DNA from: Spirochaetales bacterium
GTDB lineage: Bacteria > Spirochaetota > Spirochaetia > Treponematales > Rectinemataceae
Assembly (NCBI GenBank): GCA_015657395.1
Contig: JADLKI010000003.1
Coordinates: 35,829 to 43,088, forward strand
DNA length: 7,260 nucleotides
Reading direction: 5' to 3'
How positions within the stretch are numbered: position 1 is the stretch's first letter; each line of letters starts with the position of its first letter. The position numbers and the translations under genes are program-made. Below, one piece after another: positions 1-4,896 of this stretch. The notes beneath the pieces are model-generated. The model did not search any database. It was not told the origin of the DNA and was given only the letters and a program-made list of their open reading frames with translations.

Positions 1-258
1 TAATATTTCATTGGTTTCCCGCAAATCAGCAGTTTCTTTTCGCAACTTACAAAGCTCTTCATCTCGTGGGTTCCCTTGCCCCGGAAACGCCTTCTTCCCT
101 GAGCCTTCCTGGGCTTCTTCTCGCCGCCATCGATTCAGTACCCCTGAATCGATCCCAAGATCTCGTGCGACTGCCGCTGCGCTCTTCCCTGAGCTTCTCA
201 GCATCGCTAACGCATCCCGCTTCAGCTCTGCAGGATACACCCTTCGTTGTTCTCCCAT
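1..258 (-). CDS. IS3-family transposase OrfA (3' truncated by window edge)
   Basis: The first 86 residues of the small DNA-binding protein OrfA are visible; in IS3 elements OrfA joins OrfB by programmed -1 frameshifting to give the active OrfAB transposase. Residues about 5-48 form the HTH_Tnp_1-type helix-turn-helix: it begins RRVYPAELKRDALAML, has the helix pair around SAAAVARDLGI, and ends LNRWRREE. Residues about 67-86 begin a leucine-zipper coiled coil with the repeating pattern LCKLRKETADLRETNEIL. The start ATG at 256-258 is preceded by AGGAGG at 268-273. The reading frame is open to position 1, so the gene continues outside the window, and the frameshift site and OrfB cannot be assessed. 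Confidence 0.9.
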   Translation of the reverse strand, partial: MGEQRRVYPAELKRDALAMLRSSGKSAAAVARDLGIDSGVLNRWRREEAQEGSGKKAFPGQGNPRDEELCKLRKETADLRETNEIL

Positions 259-261
259 TTT

Positions 262-290
262 CCTCTCCCTCCTCTATATCCTGAGAGAGG
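262..290 (-). promoter_or_regulatory. Hairpin over the orfA ribosome binding region
   Basis: On the minus strand CCTCTCTC (290-283) can pair with GGGAGAGG (269-262), giving eight pairs including one G-U, with a 13-nt loop. The 3' arm ends 3 nt before the orfA ATG and overlaps the purine-rich ribosome binding region; part of AGGAGG (268-273) lies in the loop. Such hairpins in IS elements are known to lower transposase translation from transcripts entering from outside. The pairing is seen; the function is inferred. Confidence 0.5.
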
Positions 291-325
291 CTTATCTCCC
301 TGTCCACTAGATCGGGTAAGGTCCA

Positions 326-709
326 GTTTTTGATGTTCGGGACGCGGTACCGCTCGTCGTCAGCAGGGAGTCGACGATCCGGTATGAGACGAACCGCTAC
401 TCCGTCCCGCCCCAGTACATCGGCACAACCGTTCAGATGTTGGTTCACCCGCTCCACCGAACCGTTGACGTGGTGGGGCCTAAGGGGCCTATTCGACGCT
501 TTCCGCTCGCGGCTGCGGGGAGCCACACGACACTGTTTTTCCCGGACGACCGTGCGCAGATTCTCGCGCGCTGGAAGCGCGACCAAGGGCGACTCCAGCT
601 CTGGAGAGCTCCTCGCAAGAAGGTCGTCCACCCCTGTGTGGACGTGGATATCCGCGCTCCTTCGGCCTATGATGCTCTGATCGTTGCCGCCAGGGAGGCG
701 ATGGTATGA
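326..709 (+). pseudogene. istA: istA transposase, C-terminal remnant (IS21)
   Basis: This is an open frame of 127 codons with the C-terminal domain of IstA, the DDE transposase of IS21 elements. Early in it is the conserved stretch YETNRYSVPPQYIG, followed by the basic C-terminal region (DDRAQILARWKRDQ, then LWRAPRKKVVHP). Full-length IstA is about 400-500 residues, so only the last quarter remains and the DDE catalytic core is missing. The frame begins abruptly where the IS3 terminus ends, without a start codon; the first internal ATG (437) is in mid-domain and should not be taken as a gene start. The stop TGA (707-709) overlaps the istB start as ATGA, the usual translational coupling of the pair. 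Confidence 0.85.
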
Positions 710-1479
710 ACCGTGCACCATCGCCCACGGCCTTTCTTTTGGGCCGCATGGAGGAACTTGGCCTTGGCTTCATGGCGGCAAGCCTTGAGTCGTTCCTGTC
801 TGAACAGGCTGGAAAGAACCAGACGCTCACAGAGTCGCTTTCGGCACTCCTGGACATAGAATATGGTGCAAGAAAGGAGCGGACCGCGCGTACGCGCCTC
901 AAGCTCTCTGGCATGCCCCAGACCAAATGCTTCGAGGACTTCGACCTCTCGTGGCTCAAAGGCAGCATGACACGGGAACGCTTTGAGGAACTGAAAAGTC
1001 TTTCGTTCATCGAGCGCAAGGAGAACGTGCTCTTCCTTGGTCCTTCTGGTGTGGGCAAAACACACCTGTTGTTGGCGATAGGACAGAAAGCTTGCATTTC
1101 CGGCTACACCGCCTACTACATGACCTGCTATGAAGCGATCGATTCGCTCATTCGTGCCCGAGAGCAAGGACGGCTCAGAAAACGCCTTGGTTGGCTTAAA
1201 AAGCCGCATGTGCTCTTGCTCGATGAAGTGGGGTACGAATCGCTGACACCAGAACAAGCGCACGCCTTCTTCCAGCTGATCAACGCTCGCTATGAAACAG
1301 GCTCGATTGTCATGACTTCCAACAAACCATTCTCAAAGTGGGCGGAACTCATGTCCGACGAGGCGGTCGCCACTGCGATGCTCGATCGCCTTTTGCACCA
1401 TGCGCAGGTCGTCAGCCTCAAGGCCGACTCCTACCGCATGAAAGAACGACTCCATGTGGGTGCTGTGGGCTTCGAATGA
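706..1479 (+). CDS. istB: IstB-like ATP-binding helper protein of IS21 element
   Basis: IstB is an AAA+ ATPase related to DnaC that helps IstA choose and capture the target DNA. The 257-residue protein is full length for the family. Walker A is GPSGVGKT at 112-119, Walker B is LLLDE at 170-174, a sensor-like TSNKP is at 204-208, and the conserved C-terminal block DRLLHHAQVVSLKADSYRMK spans 227-246. The ATG at 706 overlaps the istA stop (ATGA), so translation normally depends on ribosomes finishing istA. Since istA is cut by IS3, its native promoter is lost and expression is doubtful. The coding frame itself shows no damage. Confidence 0.95.
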   Translation: MNRAPSPTAFLLGRMEELGLGFMAASLESFLSEQAGKNQTLTESLSALLDIEYGARKERTARTRLKLSGMPQTKCFEDFDLSWLKGSMTRERFEELKSLSFIERKENVLFLGPSGVGKTHLLLAIGQKACISGYTAYYMTCYEAIDSLIRAREQGRLRKRLGWLKKPHVLLLDEVGYESLTPEQAHAFFQLINARYETGSIVMTSNKPFSKWAELMSDEAVATAMLDRLLHHAQVVSLKADSYRMKERLHVGAVGFE

Positions 1480-1486
1480 TGGTCAG

Positions 1487-1532
1487 AAACCGGAAAGTTC
1501 AAACCGACTAAAACCGGAAGATTTAAACCGAC
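1487..1532 (+). repeat. Two 22-bp direct repeats at the IS21 right end
   Basis: AAACCGGAAAGTTCAAACCG (start 1487) and AAACCGGAAGATTTAAACCG (start 1511) each continue with AC, giving two 22-bp copies at 24-bp spacing with three differences. Within each copy AAACCG also occurs twice. IS21-family ends typically carry such multiple short repeats as transposase binding sites. The outer copy lies 7 bp inside the terminus at 1539. Confidence 0.8.
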
Positions 1533-1539
1533 CTTGACA

Positions 1540-1636
1540 TTTGCAAGCGTTCCGCGCGTTTCTGTGCCTTTTGTGCTTCGCTTTTTGCCTTTTTGACGAA
1601 GTTCTTGAAGCACCAGCTTTTTCAGCTCTCCCTTCA
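1540..1636 (-). pseudogene. IS30-family transposase, middle fragment
   Basis: Reading leftward from IS1634, this stretch encodes KGELKKLVLQELRQKGKKR and then about 13 more residues ending ETRGTLAN. This is the linker after the helix-turn-helix region of IS30-type transposases, which usually reaches an RGxIxN motif just before the catalytic domain. The frame stops being IS30-like exactly at the IS21 terminus (1539). It joins in frame to the N-terminal fragment at 3561-3934 once IS1634 and one TTCA copy are removed, giving HFHM-KGEL across the junction. It is about 32 residues long and has no function alone. Confidence 0.85.
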
Positions 1637-1653
1637 ACTGGTGTTGTACAGTG
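1633..1653 (+). repeat. IS1634 left inverted repeat with TTCA target copy
   Basis: TTCA (1633-1636) precedes the terminal repeat, whose core GTTGTACAGTG (1643-1653) is repeated exactly in inverted orientation at the right end. The extended repeat CTGGTGTTGTACAGTG differs from the right one at two positions. Confidence 0.8.
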
Positions 1654-1720
1654 CGTAGTATAAAAAACGAACCTAAAGCTCTATACAAGATATAATTATT
1701 GAAAGCAAACAAAAATTTCG

Positions 1721-3376
1721 TTATACCGCAGCCTGAACTCGCGCCTCGGTCGAGAGCACCTTCTTCGGCAACTCGATCGCGAGACGCTTGAAAAGCTCCT
1801 TTGCTGCATCGGAAATGTCCGAGCAGTACCAGAGACGTACGGAATCGCTCTCAATAAGCCCCACAGTAATGTCGGACAACGCCTTTTCAATCTGGTGCCA
1901 CGACAGATCGGCGCCATTCTCCGCATAGCGTACCAGCACCATGGCGAGCCAGCAAATGAGAATATGGCTCCGAATACGGTCATCAAGCCGGTGGTACACG
2001 GGACGAATATCGAGCGTGTTCTTCATGTCCTTGAAGACCCGCTCAATGGCCCACAGCTGCTTATAGCCTGAGACGACATCAGCGGCGTCCATCGTCATGC
2101 TCGAGGTCGACACCAGGAACTTGCCGTCAAGGAGCGCTTCCGAAGCTATCTTGGCGGTATCGAGATGTAAGCCGCCCTTTGCGTCTTGCCTGATGTACCG
2201 GCCGTACGCCGAATGCGACCTGAGCGCGCAGGCCGCTTTCGTGTGCGCTTTCCCCGTATACTGCGACAGCTCGGCAAGCCTTTGCTTCGCGACCTCGACG
2301 ATTTGTTCGCGTATGATTCGATCGCGCGCCTCGGCCTCCGGATTCTTCACGATGATGAACCGACGCTCCGTCGCTTCCCCCGCGTCGAGGACGACGTCTT
2401 TTATCGAAAGGCCGTTTTCCAAGAGTCTGTATCGGCCTTTACGATGCAGCGCCTCCACGGCGGCCCCATCGCTCCCGATGCGAAGCTTCTCTCCGATGAT
2501 GTAGTCGCCGCATTCCCGCAAGAGGATTCTTCGATTGTCGGCGCTGTTGAAGCCTGCGTCCTGCACCATGACGACATGGCCAAGGTTCCATTGCCCCAGG
2601 TCATGCTTCACCTGTTCGACGATGGTGTGGTCCCCCGTGTTGCCAGGAAAGACCCAGCAGCGTATAGGAATACCCGTCCGCGTCACCGCAAACGCGATCG
2701 AAACCAGCCGGAGCTCCGGGTGCCCCTCCTTGCTGTGGCCGCGCTTCAAGAGCCCTTCCTCGGAAAGATTCTCATCGGTTTCGAAATAGGTGTTCGTCGT
2801 GTCGAGGAAGATGAGATCGACGTCGAGTGATGCGTTCTTTGCTACTTCGGTGAACACCTGCTTCTGCAGCGCCTCGTTCGACTCAGCAAGAAGATCCATG
2901 GCCCGGTAGAGCGCGTGGACGTCTACCTCGGAAAGGCCGTCAATATACGCTTTCTTTGAAACCCAATGCTCAAGGGAAAGCTTCGAGCCCGGCGCAAGGA
3001 TCCTTCCCGCGACCATGGCAAAACAAAGCCGTTCGACGGGCGTTTCGAACTGCCGATCCTTGAGAAGCCCTTTTACGGCCTTCGCCATGCCGAGCTTGCG
3101 CCAGAGGGCCTCGAGGAGCCACGGACCTCCGAGTTCTCTGCTCGCATGGAACTCAAAGCCGCTTGATCCTTTCGAAGGCGATTCGCCAATGACCGCCGAC
3201 AATGCTTTAATGATCCCCTGGACGTAGGAAGGCTCGATCTGATCTTCCCGGCCCAGCTTCATAAGAACATTAGTTTTCGTCTTGCCGGTGGCTTTGTCGC
3301 GATAGTTATGGACGAGCTGGAGGTAGGTGTACGTCCCTCCGGAAGCGTTCTTTAAGGAGCATCTCCGTACATTCAT
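1721..3376 (-). CDS. IS1634-family transposase (DDE, IS4-like)
   Basis: This 551-residue protein catalyses cut-and-join transposition of the surrounding element. It has the normal length for IS1634 transposases and an RNase H-like core. Likely catalytic residues are D192 in IFLDTTNTYFE, D273 in VMVQDAGFNS and E445 in LWAIERVFKDMK, the last being the Y-(2)-R-(3)-E-(6)-K-like signature region of the IS4 superfamily. The start ATG (3374-3376) has AGAGG four bases upstream and gives MNVRRC. No frameshift or internal stop is present. The stop lies 84 bp inside the left end. The gene is on the same strand as the IS30 gene and polysaccharide operon, so read-through could reach it. Confidence 0.93.
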   Translation of the reverse strand: MNVRRCSLKNASGGTYTYLQLVHNYRDKATGKTKTNVLMKLGREDQIEPSYVQGIIKALSAVIGESPSKGSSGFEFHASRELGGPWLLEALWRKLGMAKAVKGLLKDRQFETPVERLCFAMVAGRILAPGSKLSLEHWVSKKAYIDGLSEVDVHALYRAMDLLAESNEALQKQVFTEVAKNASLDVDLIFLDTTNTYFETDENLSEEGLLKRGHSKEGHPELRLVSIAFAVTRTGIPIRCWVFPGNTGDHTIVEQVKHDLGQWNLGHVVMVQDAGFNSADNRRILLRECGDYIIGEKLRIGSDGAAVEALHRKGRYRLLENGLSIKDVVLDAGEATERRFIIVKNPEAEARDRIIREQIVEVAKQRLAELSQYTGKAHTKAACALRSHSAYGRYIRQDAKGGLHLDTAKIASEALLDGKFLVSTSSMTMDAADVVSGYKQLWAIERVFKDMKNTLDIRPVYHRLDDRIRSHILICWLAMVLVRYAENGADLSWHQIEKALSDITVGLIESDSVRLWYCSDISDAAKELFKRLAIELPKKVLSTEARVQAAV

Positions 3377-3386
3377 TATACCTCTT

Positions 3387-3415
3387 AGTATACATCATTG
3401 TGCTTTTACTGTAAA
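3387..3415 (-). promoter_or_regulatory. Possible sigma70-type promoter for the IS1634 transposase
   Basis: On the minus strand TTTACA (3415-3410) and TATACT (3392-3387) are separated by exactly 17 bp, close to consensus. The -10 box ends only 10 bases before the ATG, so a transcript starting about 7 bases downstream would be almost leaderless and would lack the AGAGG ribosome site. Either translation is leaderless or another promoter is used; a second TATAAT at 3447-3442 has no good -35 box. Confidence 0.4.
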
Positions 3416-3457
3416 GCGTACTTAACTATTTGTAGCGCTATATTATACCGCATTCTG

Positions 3458-3511
3458 AAGATCATTATTGTACAGCACTGTCTTGGCTATTTTGTTTTTG
3501 TACATGATCTT
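3458..3511. repeat. Inverted repeat in the IS1634 subterminal region
   Basis: AAGATCAT-TATT-GTACA (3458-3474) is matched in inverted orientation by TGTACATGATCTT (3499-3511): 13 paired bases if the TATT bulge is allowed, with a 24-nt loop. It lies upstream of the likely promoter. It might bind transposase or fold in transcripts entering from outside; no function is shown. Confidence 0.4.
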
Positions 3512-3544
3512 AAGCATCAATTTCGCTACTTTTATTATACCATT

Positions 3545-3564
3545 CACTGTACAACGTCAGTTCA
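3545..3564 (-). repeat. IS1634 right inverted repeat with TTCA target copy
   Basis: CACTGTACAACGTCAG (3545-3560) is the inverted partner of the left end, with an 11-bp perfect core at 3545-3555. TTCA (3561-3564) outside it matches the left flank and is shared with the interrupted IS30 codons. Confidence 0.8.
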
Positions 3565-3934
3565 TATGGAAGTGAAGGTAGTTGTAGATTGTCTTCTCAC
3601 TCACAGGGACTACTGTACCATCATTGACGCTTTTATGCAGGAAATCTGCTATCTGGTAGGGCGACCAGCGAATCGCAAGATGATTCTGGATCACCCGCCA
3701 GGTAGAATCGTTGATCTTTAGTGTTCGCGATCTGCTTTTTGCGTAGCAATCTGTCTTCCTTTGCGCCAGAAAAGGATTATAGGTACCTCTATCGTCTCCC
3801 TTTTTCAACTCTCGTGATATAGCGGATTGGCTAAAGCCTATCTTCTTGGCTATGGCTTCCTGATTGTCGCCATTGGCTAGGTAGACTATTATTTCTTCTC
3901 TAGTCTTGCTCCTTATCCTGTTGTAGCTTCTCAC
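3561..3934 (-). pseudogene. IS30-family transposase, N-terminal fragment
   Basis: This is the N-terminal 124 residues of an IS30-type transposase. It begins with a helix-turn-helix (about 11-46: TREEIIVYLANGDNQEAIAK, then IGFSQSAISRELKKG). It continues with the YNPFLAQRK segment and then WSPYQIADFL and VSEKTIYNYLHFHM, all characteristic of this family. IS1634 interrupts it just after HFHM, and an artificial stop arises at 3557-3559 inside the IS. The start is a GTG (3932-3934) with AGGA seven bases upstream. The nearby ATG at 3940-3942 is in another frame and hits TGA after three codons. In-frame TAG at 3944-3946 excludes a start further upstream. The DDE catalytic domain is absent, so no transposase activity is expected. 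Confidence 0.85.
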
Positions 3935-3941
3935 TTCTCCA

Positions 3942-3964
3942 TCCTAACATTTTATGCGTTAGGA
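3942..3964 (-). promoter_or_regulatory. Hairpin covering the IS30 ribosome binding site
   Basis: TCCTAAC (3964-3958) and GTTAGGA (3948-3942) form a perfect 7-bp stem with a 9-nt loop. The AGGA in the 3' arm is the putative ribosome binding site seven bases ahead of the GTG start. A transcript reading in from rfbA contains both arms and would mask the site. There is no U-run after the stem on either strand, so it is not a typical terminator. Confidence 0.5.
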
Positions 3965-3978
3965 GTTACCGAGTACAC

Positions 3979-4863
3979 TTAATAAAAAAGTATACCTTCT
4001 GCTACATTCTTCAAGTGATGGCCGTATGGTGAGTTACCATAGTGATTAGCCGAAACAAGCAAACTTTTTTTGTCAATCCAACCATTTCTAAATGCGATTT
4101 CTTCCGGAGCTGAAATCTTCACACCTTGACGTTTCTCTATCATCTGCACGAACTGTGTTGCTTCAACCAAACTATCTATCGTTCCTGTATCTATCCAAGC
4201 AAAACCACGGCCAAGAACAATGCCCTTAAGAGTACCATCCTGCAGATAAAGTTCATTAAGAGAAGTGATTTCAAGTTCACCACGTACTGACGGTTTCACC
4301 TGCTTTGCAAATTCAACTACACGGTTATCATAGAAATATAAGCCAGTAATACAATAATTGCTTTTAGGGTGTTGTGGCTTTTCTTCTACAGACAATATCT
4401 TTCCTTCAGCGTCAAATTCCATGATTCCAAAACGCTCTGGATCATTCACATAATAACCGAAAATGGTAGCAAACCCTTTCTCAGCGTTATTTACTGCAAG
4501 TCTCAATTTATCTCCGAGACCACCACCATAGAATATGTTATCACCAAGAATCATGGAACATTTATCATCTCCGATGAAGTCCTCTCCGATAAGGAAAGCT
4601 TGCGCTAATCCATCAGGGGAAGGCTGTACTTTGTATGAAAACCTCACGCCGAATTGACTGCCATCCCCAAAGAGGCGCTTAAAGTTTGGTAAATCTTCTG
4701 GTGTTGAGACAATTAAAATATCTCTAATACCAGCAAGCATTAAAGTTGACAACGGATAATAGACCATTGGTTTATCATAAACCGGTAACAACTGTTTTGA
4801 AGATACCAGTGTAAGAGGATATAATCTTGTTCCAGAACCACCGGCTAAAATAATACCTTTCAT
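3979..4863 (-). CDS. rfbA: Glucose-1-phosphate thymidylyltransferase (RmlA/RfbA)
   Basis: This enzyme joins glucose-1-phosphate and dTTP to give dTDP-glucose and pyrophosphate in the cytoplasm, the first step towards dTDP-rhamnose and other dTDP-sugars. The nucleotide-binding signature GGSGTRL is at residues 8-14, with K23 following. [10 protein letters not shown] is at 81-90, LGDNIFYG with the metal-binding Asp at 106-113, and EEKP and GFAWIDTGT lie further on. The length of 294 residues is normal. The start ATG at 4861-4863 was chosen over a longer frame (to 4893) because it begins [13 protein letters not shown] and has AGGAGGAA (4871-4878) seven bases ahead. It is the last gene before the IS30 remnant; rfbC, rfbD and rfbB, which usually accompany it, are not in the window. 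The final residues (ILFY) could derive from the IS30 end. Confidence 0.96.
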   Translation of the reverse strand: MKGIILAGGSGTRLYPLTLVSSKQLLPVYDKPMVYYPLSTLMLAGIRDILIVSTPEDLPNFKRLFGDGSQFGVRFSYKVQPSPDGLAQAFLIGEDFIGDDKCSMILGDNIFYGGGLGDKLRLAVNNAEKGFATIFGYYVNDPERFGIMEFDAEGKILSVEEKPQHPKSNYCITGLYFYDNRVVEFAKQVKPSVRGELEITSLNELYLQDGTLKGIVLGRGFAWIDTGTIDSLVEATQFVQMIEKRQGVKISAPEEIAFRNGWIDKKSLLVSANHYGNSPYGHHLKNVAEGILFY

Positions 4864-4870
4864 GTTATTC

Positions 4871-4878
4871 TTCCTCCT
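4871..4878 (-). promoter_or_regulatory. rfbA ribosome binding site
   Basis: AGGAGGAA on the minus strand, seven bases before the ATG at 4863, is a near-perfect Shine-Dalgarno sequence. It decides the rfbA start and is much stronger than anything in front of the two genes upstream. Confidence 0.85.
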
Positions 4879-4896
4879 CGCATTCATTTCCAATAT

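Larger units (their letters stand above)
1..325 (-). mobile_element. IS3-family insertion sequence, 5' end (partial)
   Basis: This is the left (orfA) end of an IS3-family element; the rest lies beyond the window start. The proposed terminus at 325 reads TGGACCTTACCC going inward on the minus strand, followed by TGGACA about 20 nt in. That is the TG...CCC...GACA layout I know from IS3-family terminal repeats. Placing the end here also explains why two in-frame stops (308-310, 317-319) interrupt the istA frame only on this side: they belong to the IS3 end. OrfA starts 67 nt inside, a usual distance. The other end and the target duplication are not visible, so the exact boundary is inferred from one side. 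Confidence 0.75.
326..1539 (+). mobile_element. IS21-family element, istA end truncated by IS3
   Basis: This is the right-hand part of an IS21-family element: the istA 3' end, complete istB and the right terminus. The terminus is placed at 1539 (inward TGTCAAGGTCGG), because the sequence from 1540 onward continues as IS30 transposase coding sequence on the minus strand. Two 22-bp near-identical direct repeats lie just inside the end, as is common for IS21 ends. The left end and most of istA are not here; IS3 lies against the remnant. The fragment keeps its ATPase gene but no complete transposase, so it should not move on its own. Confidence 0.85.
1637..3560 (-). mobile_element. Complete IS1634-family insertion sequence
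   Basis: This is an element of about 1.92 kb with one transposase gene filling most of its length. Its ends are inverted repeats: CTGGTGTTGTACAGTG on the left (1638-1653) and, read inward from the right, CTGACGTTGTACAGTG (3560-3545), 14 of 16 identical. A GTATAA motif follows close behind in both. TTCA flanks both sides (1633-1636, 3561-3564) as a probable target duplication; the boundary is uncertain by about a base. The intact gene, good ends and matching flanks suggest a fairly recent and possibly still active insertion. Confidence 0.85.
1540..3978 (-). mobile_element. IS30-family element, remnant split by IS1634 and cut by IS21
   Basis: The transposase gene of an IS30-family element is present in two pieces (3561-3934 and 1540-1636), separated by a whole IS1634 element. 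Its distal part, including the catalytic domain, lies beyond the IS21 insertion and is not in the window. The outer end is in the short stretch between the IS30 start codon and the rfbA stop (3935-3978); without the opposite end, the exact inverted repeat cannot be fixed. The element must be the oldest of the four here, since two others interrupt it. Confidence 0.8.

Noticed and set aside
437..709. A 90-residue open frame starting with ATG, which could be called a small gene
   Set aside because: It is the C-terminal part of istA; the homologous frame runs back without stops to 326 and the ATG falls inside the conserved domain.
59..721. A 220-residue minus-strand open frame across the IS3/IS21 junction
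   Set aside because: It runs through two different elements, overlaps orfA in another frame and the istA remnant in antisense; there is no family resemblance.
1487..1532. CRISPR-like or iteron repeats
   Set aside because: There are only two copies, 24 bp apart, right at an IS21 terminus; they are transposase end repeats.
1431..1712. A 93-residue minus-strand open frame
   Set aside because: It is a chimera of IS1634 end, the IS30 middle fragment and IS21 right-end sequence read antisense to istB. Only the part at 1540-1636 is real IS30 coding sequence.
2186..2830. A 214-residue plus-strand open frame
   Set aside because: It lies antisense inside the intact IS1634 transposase, in the GC-rich shadow frame, and has no recognisable domain or ribosome site.
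3398..3721. A 107-residue plus-strand open frame
   Set aside because: It crosses the IS1634 end and is antisense to the IS30 fragment; composition is not protein-like.
3942..3964. Rho-independent terminator after rfbA
   Set aside because: The stem is only 7 bp with moderate GC and no U-run follows on the minus strand; overlap with the IS30 ribosome site explains it better.
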